Source: Nannochloropsis oceanica
Lineage: Eukaryota > Sar > Eustigmatophyceae > Eustigmatales > Monodopsidaceae
Length of the DNA stretch: 64,000 bases
Reading direction: 5' to 3'
NCBI GenBank assembly: GCA_004519485.1
Contig: CP038109.1
Location: 458,001-522,000, forward strand
Part shown: one piece after another, positions 46,267-56,995 of the stretch
Layout: every line of letters begins with the position of its first letter
How positions within the stretch are numbered: the first letter of the stretch is position 1
Program-made: the position numbers and the translations under genes
The notes under the pieces: generated by a model
What the model was told of the DNA's origin: nothing
The model's database searches: none
The model's input: only the letters and a program-made list of their open reading frames with translations

Positions 46267-47319
46267 TCAAAGGATGAGCGTCACGGCCACAGTTGTAAGG
46301 GAAGCCAATGCCAAAGTCACCATCGCGGAGGCACGAACCGACCAGGCACCAGACAAGTAATAAGTATCGAGGCAGGCCCCCGGCTCAAGCACAGGAGCAT
46401 TTGCACAGGGCGTCTTGAAGTCGACCTCTGGGCAGAATTGCTGTAAGTCATTCAGAGAAATCGAGCCGACATTAGTGGAGAGGGTATCATTGCTTGTCGC
46501 GCACTCGGTGACAAAGTTGAAGACTGTCCCCGTGCAGCAGCCGATGGGCTTCATCTTGCTGCAGAAAGTCGAGGCATCCACAGCGTTGAGCACCTCGAAA
46601 ATGTCGGCAAAGCAGTAGTCCTTGGTGATGGGAGACGTCGTGCACAGATATTCCAAGGCGATTTTGTAGCCGTTCACGCCCAAGTCGTTGATAGCCACCT
46701 CCGAGTTCTTGGGAGGGATGCAAGCCCCATCTTCGCAGGCATAAGAGCAAGGGCAAGGCAGGGAGGGAGAGCAGACGGTACGGCACTTGGTCCCCACGCA
46801 CTTCTCGCCCGAGGCGCACTCATTACATGACTGCTTAAGCATTGAGGCGGAGCAGCCAGCGGAAGACATGGTGCTGAGCGTCTTGTGCAGGACGTCGTGG
46901 CACTGGTTGGTACAGATTCGGTGCATGTTCGCCTGAGAGAAATCATAGCTCGTCTGACAGTTCTCCTGCTTTACTAAGTTCAACACTGTCTGGGCCATAT
47001 CGAAGCATTCCCACAAATGGGGTGCCAGAGAAGCAGCCAAAAAGGCACCGCACTCCTCGTTTGTAGCCCCCAACCGCCGGCCATGCCCCAAAAATCCTCC
47101 CGGGTTGATAGTTTCCAACTCGAAATCGCTGCTAACCAAGCCCTGGTCTAGGGCATTCTTGGCGCTGGACAGCCCCGTGGAGCTGGTAATGTACTCGGCT
47201 AGGCCGCGAATCGAGTCGAAGTCGTCTTCATGCATGTTCAGGACCGGCTTGTTGGCGGTGCTCACGCCGAGAAGTGCTAGAGAGACGACCACCAGGGACG
47301 TCTTCCTGAAGATCTGCAT
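46267..47319 (-). CDS. Secreted, cysteine-rich, probably GPI-anchored surface protein
   Basis: 350 residues from the ATG at 47319, which begins a clean signal peptide (MQIFRKTSLVVVSLALLG-VSTA). The ectodomain has about 26 cysteines in clusters, for example CxxxCHDVLHKTL, CNECASGEKCVGTKCRTVC and PCPCSYACEDGAC, some in EGF-like spacing, plus SSTG and NDT sites. The last 20 residues are purely hydrophobic (VRASAMVTLALASLTTVAVT) with no charged tail, the pattern of a GPI-attachment signal. This suggests a cell-wall or plasma-membrane surface protein. I recognise no named family. The frame stays open for about 205 codons upstream to 47937, but that part has no signal peptide at its start and looks accidental; starting at 47319 gives a coherent secretory protein. 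Confidence 0.72.
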   Translation of the reverse strand: MQIFRKTSLVVVSLALLGVSTANKPVLNMHEDDFDSIRGLAEYITSSTGLSSAKNALDQGLVSSDFELETINPGGFLGHGRRLGATNEECGAFLAASLAPHLWECFDMAQTVLNLVKQENCQTSYDFSQANMHRICTNQCHDVLHKTLSTMSSAGCSASMLKQSCNECASGEKCVGTKCRTVCSPSLPCPCSYACEDGACIPPKNSEVAINDLGVNGYKIALEYLCTTSPITKDYCFADIFEVLNAVDASTFCSKMKPIGCCTGTVFNFVTECATSNDTLSTNVGSISLNDLQQFCPEVDFKTPCANAPVLEPGACLDTYYLSGAWSVRASAMVTLALASLTTVAVTLIL

Positions 47320-48740
47320 GGTTGCTTGTGGTATGTGTAGGTTGTGCGGAGGTATGAAGTTGAAACACGGACGGCAGTCTTTCCTTGTGCGCACGCTATG
47401 AGAGCGAGCTGGAGAAGTGGCTTGCGGTGGTGGTGGACGTAGGGCGCAGAGCTGCCTATCCCTGTCAGATTGTGTGGATGGAGGATAGAGGTGGGTGTGA
47501 GTGGGTGACTGGGCTGAGCGTGGAGTTGCAAGGTAAGACGTGTTTGAGAACGACAGGAGCCAGCGTCTCAAGCAAGGGACGACGCCATCCAGTGCACCGC
47601 GCATCCCTCCGTGTACTTGGCAGCGCATTGCCAGAGGGCAACCTCGCATGCAGTGATAGAGGACAGGCCCTCGTCCCGGTTGGCGGGTTCTCCTGTGTAT
47701 CCAGGGACACATATGACAAAGGGAAATGTTCAGCGCATCGATGGCGCACTGGCTCCGGAAAAGAGATCTTGCTGGCTTGTGCGACCCGCTGCGTTCCCCG
47801 TCTTGGCTTCCCACTGGAAACAACGCGTCTGCCGTTGACAGGCACGAACGTGCGACAAACGTGAGCCAGTGAAAAACAGGGGTGCATGGGACAGTAAAGA
47901 AGTAAGATACAAGACAGAAGCTCCTTTCGCTTCTCAAAGGTTACGGTAGTTGTTGTCGCACCGTACGTTGAGTTCTCCTTGTTCTCTCAGGGAACAATCA
48001 AGAGCACCGCGAACGTTGCCACTTTTCTCCAAAAAGACCCGTGGTCATGGAGCTTAGCTTCGGAAAAGGCCCGCAAAAAGAGCCATGGCAATATACAATA
48101 GTGCAGTTGCTGCAGGTACAAGTGCGTCGAGAACGTGTGTGGCAGCGTCTCGTACCTGCTTCCTGCGTGTGTGAGGGGCAGACGATCTTTTTTTGGAGCT
48201 TCAACGGTTCGAGCAGCCGTTCATTTTAAAGGCGATTTCAAATCCGACCTCCTCCTTCCCCCTGCGTCCATGAACCACAAAAGCAGGCGACATCGTCAAG
48301 CAAGCGCCAGTCAGTAAAAATTAGAGCGCGTGACGGAGGGTAGAGTCTCTCTCTTCGGAAGCCCCGTCCATGTACGCACATAGCGTGGGATCATCATGTT
48401 TGGCTATAGCTTAGAAAAGAACACTCCCGATTTCCCAATTTCCCGCTAAAACACACGCACATAAAGCATGTCGTTTCTGTTCGCCGTATTTCTTTTGTAA
48501 TTTTATTTATGCTTCATGCCAACAACTGAAACGTGACTGTCACGTGGGCAGCTGCTTATGCATACCGGGGGGAGAGTAATTGGATGCCCGCATTCTCAAG
48601 ATTTCGAGATGGGCTGAGAGCTACATGCACTCACTAAGGTTAATACGCCTACCGCTGCTACTTCTCCGGTGTCATGTATGTCCTGCCCCTAAAAAATAAA
48701 CACGCACACCCCATATGTACTTCATTTTGCCACGTTGAGT
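47320..48740. other. Intergenic spacer upstream of the Cys-rich protein gene
   Basis: 1.4 kb between two minus-strand genes. Overlapping open frames on both strands at 47385-47937 are mutually exclusive and none looks real. The rest is AT-richer, with no repeat or RNA gene seen. Promoter of the Cys-rich gene should lie at the left, and the 3' untranslated region of the importin-like gene at the right. Confidence 0.5.
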
Positions 48741-51700
48741 CTATCCAAACAACCCATCAGTGTTTCCTCCGTCCTCATCATCATGGTCTCCCCCGTCCTC
48801 CTGGTCCAGAAACTTGGAGAGGGCAATTATAGAGCCTGTGGACTGCAAGTAATCGACCAAATCGATGCCATTGGCGCCATCACCACATTCCTCCCCTCCT
48901 CCTATGGCACCAGCGACGCCAGCGTCCATTTTCTTTTCAGACTTCCCTGCGCTGGCGTCAGTAGTCGCCGCAGCACCGACAGCCTTGCCACTGCCAGTGG
49001 CGTGCGCAGAAGTAGGAGCAGCGCTCTCACTCTTCACAGACACAGGAGCGACCATCGCCTCCTCTCCGCCAGCATTCCCCCGGTTCCGCCCCCGCCGCTT
49101 ACTACCACCACCATTCATGGGTGCTGCTTCTTCATGCACGGTTGCTGGTGCGGGCACCGAAGTCGAGGACGAGGCAGGGGAGTGATTGGTCTTCGTTCCC
49201 CCAGGTGCCTTGCGCACCATACCACCATCACCACTTCTCCTAGTAGATGCCGTCTCGACCCCTCCCTCCTCTGCCCCCTCGTCTCGATCTCGACCACGCC
49301 TCCCTCCCTCTCCAAGAGCAGCCCTGGTCCCTCCCGCAGCTGCTGTTCCAGTCGCCCCGAGCGCCTTGATCTCGGCTGCCTTCACTTCTCCATCTCTTCC
49401 TCCTGCTTTTGGTGGCGGTGCTGTTGCTGCTGTTGCTGCTGTTGCTGATGCTGTTGCTGCTGATGATAATAGTGGTAGGGGTTGTCTCGGAGATTGGACT
49501 GCTGCTCTTCTTGGAGAGCCTCCCTCCCCTGAAGATAAGGACGAGTCATCGTCATTCCCTGCGGACGACCCTGGCACTACTCCTTCACTTCCTCCCTTCT
49601 TTTCTTCCCCCTCCCCGCAACCCACCACCTGACCACTCTCCGATCCCCCCTCCCCTCCTGATGCCCCCCCCCCTCCTCCTGCTGCTGCTGCTGCTGCTCC
49701 TACTCCCTTGCCTGCCTGCTTCTTTTCCTTCTCCTTCTGCTTCTTCCTCTGCTTCCGACTTCGCTTACTGGCCATCAACGCCTCCTTAGCACTTGCCTCC
49801 TTCACACTCATCTCCATCCACAACTCCTCCTGGTAGCTCAGGTGGAACACCATACAATTACAACCCCCACACACGAAGCACTTGCACTCCCCGCAAAACC
49901 TCACCTCCGGCGCCTGTTTCGAAAACGTTCGATTACATATCGCGCACGTCACAAAATGCTCCTTCCAGATCCGCCCTGCTCGTTTCGCAATCCCCAGCTG
50001 CTTGTGGCTCTCCAGCTCTTCAATCTTCCACGGAGACAACATGCACGCATAGGGATTCGCCGTCCCTAACCTCAGCCCTTCATCCTCCCCCACCTGCAGT
50101 ATCCTTTCCAAGCCTTCCAGCGCCATCATCACCATATTTGACTCGCCGAGCAAATCGCTCAGCACGCCGATACAACCTTCCTTCACCAAAAACTCGATCT
50201 GGGAATCCGATCCACAGCTCGTCGCGTTCAACACCACCCAGCACGCCTCACTCCTCACCTCCGCGTCCGTCATGTCCGCAGGTTGCAGCGCCAACGACAC
50301 CACCAGCGGAATCGCCCCCGAGTCCAACACCGTCTGAATCTGTTCACAGGTCCCAGCGGCTATGTTCGACAGCGTCCAGCACGCTTCTTTCTGGATCTCC
50401 CGATTGGAATGTCCAATCAAGATCTTCAAATGCGGCACCGCCCCGGCCTCAAGAATGGACTGTGTGTAATCCACCTCATCCTCCGCACACACGATGTTTC
50501 CAATGGTTCGCAACGCTGGCTTGATCACCCTCCAGGACCGATGCTGGAGTAATTGCACCAGTCTCCCGCACAGGCTGGCTTCGACTACCACCTTGATGTG
50601 TGTGCTAGGACCGTCACAGAGGTGGGAGAGGGCCCAACAGGTATGGGAGAGGACTTCAGAGTCCTCTGAGCGTAGCAAGGCGTGAAGCACGGGCATGAGA
50701 ATGTGGATGTCGAGCGCCGGCCGGGGTTGGGAGTCACAGAGGTTGTTTAATGCCCAGGACCCAATGCGGAGAATCTGCTGGCTTTGCTGGTGGGACAAGA
50801 TGCATTGCACGAGCGGGGGGAGAGCATGGTTGCTTAGGACGATATCCCTCGACGAGGCCCCTTCTCCTGCTATGTTTCCAATCACCCACACTGCTTGCTC
50901 GAGCACCTCTTCGTTCGGAGAGTCGAGGAGGGAAACAAGGGCCGGAATGGGGTTGTGTTTTAGAAGCATGCCGGTGTTCTCGGTGTTACCGGCTGCGATG
51001 TTAGTCAATGCCCAAAGGGCCTCGACTTGGATGGGGGGACAATGGGAGAGCCTGAGCCACCCCAGGAGGCAGGGAATCCAGTTCTTGTCGTGGACCTCGT
51101 GGATGAGCACTTCTCGATGGGTGGATAGAAGGTGGCGGAGGGACTTGGCTGCGTGCAATTGCTCTTGCAAGTCATCTTCTTCTGCTGCTGCTGACGCTGC
51201 TCCGGCTGTTGCTGCTGCTGCTGTTGCTGCTGCTGCTGTAGGAGGGACCAGGGTATTGTTTGGTTCATTTTTTGCGTGGGCTGGGTCTATATTGCCGCTG
51301 CTGCTGTTTGAGGAGGAAGGGGGAGGGACAGCGGGCTGCGACAATTTGGGGGCTTTGCTGAGGACACGGGCAATTTCGTCGAGCCCCTTTCGAAGCTCCT
51401 CCTTTTCCGTTTCGCTGGGTGGTTGACTGGCTTGAGTCTGATTGTGATGCCCTGCGGGAGAAGGGGAAGATGTGAGATAATTGCGACAACGGTGGATGGA
51501 AAGCATGAGGCAGGTCGCTGGGACTAAATGCACACCGAAACTGCTTAACAGATCAGATAAACGTCCAGCTCGCAAACATGCAAAAGGATGGTATGCCGAA
51601 CATGGGACCCACATGCTGTGCTCAATCGTTCATCCATCCCTCCTCCTACCTCCTCTCCCCAAGCCACCCGCGACCGCCTTACCTTCGGTCGTTGGCAATC

Positions 51701-51812
51701 TATAATTACCTCTTCCACCTCCTTCTCCAGTCTCATAACCATACCCGCCTCTGCTTCCCAAACCTTCCCCTGAGCTACTGCTGCTGCTGCTGCTGCTACT
51801 GCCTGTCACCAT
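48741..51812 (-). CDS. Importin-alpha-like ARM protein with C-terminal zinc cluster, no IBB domain seen
   Basis: Exons 51812-51683 and 51451-48741 join in phase 1 to 946 residues. Residues about 110-500 are armadillo repeats of importin-alpha type with the NLS-groove signatures: EALWALTNIAAGNTENT, EQAVWVIGNIAGEG, IGSWALNNLCD, SHTCWALSHLCDGP, KPALRTIGNIVCAEDEVDYT, KEACWTLSNIAAG and SEACWVVLNATSCG. Canonical importin alpha has an Arg-rich IBB domain before the repeats; here the N-terminus is Ser/Gly-rich. After the repeats comes a cluster of eight Cys and one His (CAICNRTF at 546, then CGECKCFVCGGCNC, FH at 580), fit for a RING/FYVE-like zinc fold. The last 365 residues are Lys-rich then Ala/Ser/Gly low complexity. 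A missed upstream exon could carry an IBB, so the N-terminus is uncertain. Role inferred: nuclear import adaptor or a relative with altered regulation. Confidence 0.83.
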
Positions 51813-53278
51813 TCTGCTGCTCCTGGTGATGATGCTGCGGCTGTGCTACGCCTGCTGCTGCTGCTACAATATTTGCTACTTCCTTGTTGGTGATATGCAC
51901 ATTAGCTGGTCTTTTCTGTGCCTCGCCTGTGCATGTGGTGTTGGTTGAGGGATGAGGGAGGGCGTGAGGACTGATGAAGGAGGGGGAGCGCAGGACGAGG
52001 CCTGGCGGTGAGCCTTGGTGAGCCTTGCTCTCCAACATGGCAGCGCTGATCCATTTAGCGGGTTTATAGCCCCATCGTTGTCCAATCTGCATGTAAGGTT
52101 GTGTGTGGGTCGTTGTAGTGTGAGAGCGCGATCAGAACTTGAGATGAGAAACTCTCCCCATGAGACCAATCGCCGGGGCCGGTCTTGTGGCCACGCCCAC
52201 ACCAGACCCAGTCAAGCCCCCACGTGCTTTCAACCAGGCACGGTTGTCTTGTGGGCTGTTTGTACATATAGGTACCTTCAGGCTGGATGCTTGGCCAAGT
52301 AAGGGAGAGCTTGTGCAATGGATGAGATCTCCCGGGTAGCCTCGCGGCGAGGCCCTGGCCTCACCAACCTCGCGAATCAGTCATTTGGCTAGACGGTCCC
52401 GCAGACAAATGTATACCTTACACATCTTTGCACAGGATTCAACATGTTCGTCTGTTTGGAAATAGAATCAAGCGCCTTTTGGGGAGGTCTGTCCGCTTGC
52501 CCCGCGAATCCCGGGCAGGTCAAAGCTGACACGCTGACACACGACCTGACACATAGCAAAGCTGATAGGCAGCAACAGGGAACCCATACTGATTGCCAGA
52601 CGTTTAAGACTGGCGATACGAGCTTTTCTATACGGGGACCAAGCCACAAAATTAGTTATTGAATGAGCAAAACGCCAGGCAGGAGACGATTTATGGCTTG
52701 CGCTCTAAAGCCTCTCCTCGCCATCAAGACAGGGGAATGCAAGGCGCGACGACGACGATGACAAACAGCTCGGGACTGAAGATGTTTGCGACTCCTAGCT
52801 ATCATGGTGATGTTTTATTATTCAGTGACCATTACCTGTCCTCTTTCCATTTTCTTCCGCAACACTTGCTGATCAATCCCGGTGACCGGTAATGCCGCGC
52901 GGCGAAGGAGACGGACAGCTTTGTACCAAAGAGAAGGAAGAAGGCGTCTGTGATCGCGCAAAGTGATTCGAAACTACTTAATGGAGAAAGGTTGAGTATT
53001 TTTGAGCGACTTTATCGAAGACAGAAGAAGCTTTTTTATGTGGGGATGGGGATGGGAGGGCACCGCCACACTTTGTTTCTTCTTCTCGCGAATGTCTTGC
53101 ACGTTTTCTCTTTTTTGTTCGAATGCGAATACATTAATCACCACTTCATTTTCAATCGTGTTTCTTGTATGTTCTCCGCTTGCCTCACTCGCTCCTTCAA
53201 TATCTCGCTTATTTGTCTGTGTCGCCCCCAAAGAGGCAAGCGATGCCAGCACTTCTTCCATGAGAGATACACACCTCC
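51813..53278. other. Intergenic region upstream of the importin-like gene
   Basis: 1.5 kb between two minus-strand genes. Near 51820-52090 the minus strand keeps an open frame (around KRPANVHITNKEVANIV) that could be a 5' exon of the importin-like gene, but splice phase was not resolved. The remainder shows no coding or RNA-gene signal. Confidence 0.45.
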
Positions 53279-53611
53279 TTACTTCATCCAAAACTCATGT
53301 TTGCTGTGCCTATCTTTCCAAGCCAGTAGTTTTTGCATCATATCCTCCGGAACGGTGTGCCCCAGGATCTCGCACAGTTCCTGCTTTGCTACGTCTTGCG
53401 TTTTTTCCTTTTCGGCCACCTTTTCCGCAAATTGCTCCATTGTCTTCTTGTTCGCGTTGTACATGAATTGCTTCTCCAACGCCTCTTCTTTATCCTCAAA
53501 CGATGAGCGGTGGTCGCCAAAGGCTCGGGCCGCAGTAGTAGTTAGGGCACACAGGACAGAGGGCACCGCGAGCTGCCGGCCTGGTGTCAGCAGTAGCCTG
53601 CGCAGAGCCAT
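53279..53611 (-). CDS. Mitochondrial ATPase-inhibitor (IF1)-like protein
   Basis: 110 residues from the ATG at 53611 (MALRRLLLTPGRQ), chosen because it starts a mitochondrial-type presequence (basic, hydroxylated, ending TTTAARAFG). An in-frame ATG 13 codons earlier is possible. The mature part is highly charged and helical: FEDKEEALEKQFMYNANKKT then MEQFAEKVAEKEK. This resembles the IF1 inhibitory core (human [21 protein letters not shown]), the peptide that blocks ATP hydrolysis by F1 when matrix pH falls. The C-terminal 40 residues (ELCEILGHTVPEDMMQKLLA) differ from the animal coiled-coil end. The similarity is short, so the assignment is tentative. Confidence 0.55.
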   Translation of the reverse strand: MALRRLLLTPGRQLAVPSVLCALTTTAARAFGDHRSSFEDKEEALEKQFMYNANKKTMEQFAEKVAEKEKTQDVAKQELCEILGHTVPEDMMQKLLAWKDRHSKHEFWMK

Positions 53612-54285
53612 GATAAGTTTTGACGAGAGGCTTCCTGTCGGGAAAGGCATGTACGTACCGAGAGGAAATTTTAAGATTCCATGATATTGCTGTGAACTTC
53701 AATAGCCCGTGCTTAGACAAGAGGGGAATGTCAAATTGTCAAAGCCAGGGGAGAGAGATGTCTGTGTACACAGGTGTGTATGTTGCCTCATAAAAAGGGG
53801 GAGGTGGGAGGCAACTTCTCATGGCGAAAGCAAATGGTATGCAAAGCTCATATTATAAGATTCAAGGCTTTTCGGTTGCCATCTTTCTCAATATCGCAAG
53901 GGCAACGAAGCAATACAAGTGAAGCATAACAGAACAGAACACCGCCATGCGGCCTGCTGCTGCTCTGAATCGCCAACCGTTACGACCTCCCGCCAATTTT
54001 CAAAAAGTACAAAAATACGCCACCGCGCGAGCAGTATCCGGAAGGATCTCCGCCACCCTGCGGCGTGTGGGGACGTATTCGCCGTCTTGCTTCTCCTTGG
54101 TGCACGTGGTATCTATTTCTGCCTTGACAAAATGCGCCCGCTTTCTTCTCTTCCCACCGTAGAAAAACACACGCACATATACACTTTAACAGACAGACAG
54201 ACAAGCAGGCATGCATTGCCTGGCGTCGTAAGACACGCGAGGAGGAAAATGACGACAGGGCCTTAACGGTATTGTTCCTGACGAC
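53612..54285. promoter_or_regulatory. Divergent upstream region (IF1-like and Arg-rich helical protein)
   Basis: 674 bp. An ATG at 53947 begins a basic, Ala/Arg/Ser-rich stretch (MRPAAALNRQPLRPPANFQK) that resembles a mitochondrial presequence and could be a first exon of the rightward gene, spliced to about 54215-54268 and then 54330. I did not prefer this model, but it keeps phase. Confidence 0.4.
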
Positions 54286-55671
54286 ATGAGCTTGGGTTCT
54301 TCCTATTTGCCTCGTCGCCGCCGCCCTTCCCAGCCCACGGCCCCTCCACTTCTCCACACATCCCAGGCCATACAGCTGACGTACAGGAGCGCCTCTTTGG
54401 AGGTATCGATCTACGTTCGTCCCCTGCCCTCTCAATTCACCCCGTCCCTAGGCTGGGATGAACAGTGGGCCGCTCGGCGGGATCGTTTGCGGCGACTCCC
54501 ACCACGCGTCCCGCCCTCCCAGCTGCACCCACCACGAGCGCCCTTGGCGCCTCCCCCATCGTCGTCCTCATCCTCTAATTCTGCCTCAACAGGCTTTTTG
54601 GTGCCCTACACAAATGAATTCCATCGTGTCACGGTATGTTCATTCCTACATGTCTCTTCAATCCCTGGTGCCTTTCCCTTCTCTGTCATCATTTCCTCCA
54701 ATCCTCCTCTCCAATCCTACAATAAACAAAAAGAACTTCACCTCCTCCTTTACTGGCCTTTACCGTGATACGACCCTCTCCGGGGTGGCCGTACACAATG
54801 AGCGGCTGCGACGTCACATGGCTATGCAAGAGAATCGTCTCGAACGACGACAGATGAAGTGCATTCAGATGCAGAGCCTGGCGGCCAGGTATCAGCACCG
54901 GTACGTGTAGTTTGCAGTGCACCTTCAAGGCTTTTCGATGCATATACCGGATTTTTAAAATCGTAAGAATACAACAAACTTTCTTGCTTTGTCATACACT
55001 ATTCTAGAGCCGACCACCTGCGACAACAGCTGCGGGACGATCGGCAACGAAAGTACACCTGCCTTGTCTCGGCCGTGCGGCGCCTCCAAGCCGTCTTCCG
55101 TCTACAACAACACTTGCGGAGAAAGAAAGCAAAAGAGCTTTGCGTTGCCAATGAGGCCGCAATGGTGGTTCAAGACTTTGGGAAGCGAGCTATGGCAATC
55201 GTAAATGCTAAAAAGGAGCTGGTTAGACTGGTGCGTGAGAGAGTGCCCGGGCAGTAGTGTATCGGTAGCTAAAGGTAGCTCCATCTCACAAAAACTTCTC
55301 AATTCCCAACCCCCTCCCTCTTCAATTTTCTGACATAGAAATACCAGGTACGCTGCAAGGCTGCCGGTGCGGTCATTTTCACCTGGTGGAAATGTCGGTG
55401 GCAGGTCTTGCAAGCCAAACGGTTGCGGCAGGCCCTACTTGTGGAGCGGCAACGGCAGAAAGCCCAAGCTCGACTTAAGGTGGCCCTCTTTGGACAATCC
55501 CATTTCCGGCGCCGACGAGACCATCGCTGGGTGGCGACAATGCGGCGTCGGAGGATGCAGGAAGAAGCCTTGGCAGCAGCCGCAGCGGCAGCAGCATCAG
55601 CAGCATGGGAGGAGGAGTTGGAACGGCGGCGGCGAAGGCGGAGGGAGCTGCATGACCGACCGTTTCGTTGA
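54286..55671 (+). CDS. Arg-rich helical protein with IQ-like segments, function unknown
   Basis: Exons 54286-54633, 54734-54900, 55008-55230 and 55348-55671 keep phase (0, 2, 0) and give 353 residues. The first 115 residues are Pro/Ser/Arg-rich. The rest is a strongly basic, mostly helical chain: NERLRRHMAMQENRLERRQM, RADHLRQQLRDDRQRKY, AVRRLQAVFRLQQHLRRKK, and AVIFTWWKCRWQVLQAKRLR. The last two have spacing like IQ motifs (hydrophobic, Gln or Trp, then x4 and Arg), which bind calmodulin-type proteins. A poly-Ala helix and an Arg run close the protein. A first exon at 53947 with a mitochondrial-type leader is an alternative. I do not recognise a family. AATAAA occurs a few bases after the stop. 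Confidence 0.6.
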
Positions 55672-56058
55672 AATAAAAATGTTTAATGTGTTTGACTTTG
55701 CTAATTCAAAGTGTTATTGTTTTGATGTACAAAAATTCGCACTACATATGACGAGTTTGGGCTGGAAGTGTTGGAAGAAGAATTGTTGGGAATGCAAAGA
55801 AAAAAAGCGGGATAACGGACACATCAATCAGATCGACGGATGGCGACCACGCCTTGCTTTCATTTCTTTAACTTTACGTGGAGGCTACAATACGACTGTG
55901 TATGCATTTGAGTCAACTTTTGCCTGCCATTCTTTCCTGCAGTGCCTTGATGCTGTCGACATTTTGAACAACCTCCCCCCCTCCTTTCCCCCTCCTTCAT
56001 CCCTCATACAGGGCACGACGATCCTTCCAAACTCTACACCCCCTCGCATACTTCAAGA
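55672..56058. other. Spacer before the epimerase gene
   Basis: 387 bp between two plus-strand genes, AT-rich at the left and pyrimidine-rich at the right (55965-56010), ending in a CAG that could be the acceptor of a 5' untranslated intron. No gene seen. Confidence 0.45.
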
Positions 56059-56769
56059 ATGTGCCATAGCTGCAAGTGCCTCATTGGCCCCTCCATGCTA
56101 GCCAGCGACTTGTCGTGCATGGCCGCTGAGGCGCAAAAGGTGGTGGCGGGTGGCGCAGACTACCTGCACTTAGACGTGATGGACGGTCATTTCGTGCCCA
56201 ACATTACATGGGGGGCCCCAGTAATCAAGCACTTAAGAAAGCACTGTCCTGGCGTTTTTTTTGACTGTCACATGATGGTGAGCAACCCCGAGCAATGGGT
56301 GGAGGAAATCAAGGATGCCGGTGGAGATCAGTACACATTCCACCTCGAATCTACCAAGGACCCCGCTGCCCTAATCAAGCAAATTCTGGCCTCAGGGATG
56401 AAGGTCGGTATTGCCCTTCGCCCTGGCACGCCTGTGAAAGATGTATTGCCCTGGGTTGATCTTGTGGACATGGTTTTAATCATGACGGTGGAACCGGGCT
56501 TTGGGGGGCAGAAATTTAAGGCGGACATGATGCCCAAGGTGGCGCTTCTCCGGGAAAAATACCCAGAAAAAGACATTGGAGTCGATGGAGGGCTCGGACC
56601 TTCGACTATCGAAGCAGCGGCCGACGCGGGAGCTAATATGATAGTGGCTGGGAGCTCCGTTTTCAAGAGTCCGGCGCCTGCCCAGGTGATCGCAACGTTG
56701 CGAAGGGCTGTGGAGAGGCTTGGGAATGGGAAAAAGGAGGAGGAGCTGACGCCCTTGCCTCCGGCATAA
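56059..56769 (+). CDS. RPE: Ribulose-phosphate 3-epimerase
   Basis: Interconverts ribulose-5-phosphate and xylulose-5-phosphate in the pentose-phosphate pathway. 236 residues, one exon, a full TIM barrel. Signatures: IGPSMLASDLSCM at the start, YLHLDVMDGHFVPNITWGAP (metal and catalytic Asp), DCHMMVSNPEQWV, GIALRPGTPV, VLIMTVEPGFGGQKF, and VDGGLGPSTIEAAADAGAN (second catalytic Asp), then GSSVF. No leader precedes the barrel, so this looks like the cytosolic isoform, unlike the plastid SBPase earlier in the window. An upstream exon carrying a leader is not ruled out, because an acceptor-like CAG lies about 50 bp upstream. The C-terminus is a short Lys/Glu tail. Confidence 0.95.
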   Translation: MCHSCKCLIGPSMLASDLSCMAAEAQKVVAGGADYLHLDVMDGHFVPNITWGAPVIKHLRKHCPGVFFDCHMMVSNPEQWVEEIKDAGGDQYTFHLESTKDPAALIKQILASGMKVGIALRPGTPVKDVLPWVDLVDMVLIMTVEPGFGGQKFKADMMPKVALLREKYPEKDIGVDGGLGPSTIEAAADAGANMIVAGSSVFKSPAPAQVIATLRRAVERLGNGKKEEELTPLPPA

Positions 56770-56995
56770 GAGGGGAGATACGTAGAGACGAGGGATGAAG
56801 GGTAAGTTTCCCGAGTAGCTTCAAAATACAACATAAAATCAAAGTGTTTGGGGAGAAATAAAGGAGGGATGGAAGGATGGGCACGACATGACAAAAGGTT
56901 TATGCTGCCATGCAGTCGTTGGTGTTGTTTCTTTCCTGGTGGTGAGCATTTGGAAACTAGTTTTTTTACAAATATCTAAGAAATAACTTCATGCT

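Noticed and set aside
47320-47937. In-frame upstream extension of the secreted Cys-rich protein to about 556 residues
   Set aside because: It would bury the signal peptide inside the chain; GC-rich sequence keeps frames open by chance, and other frames overlap it.
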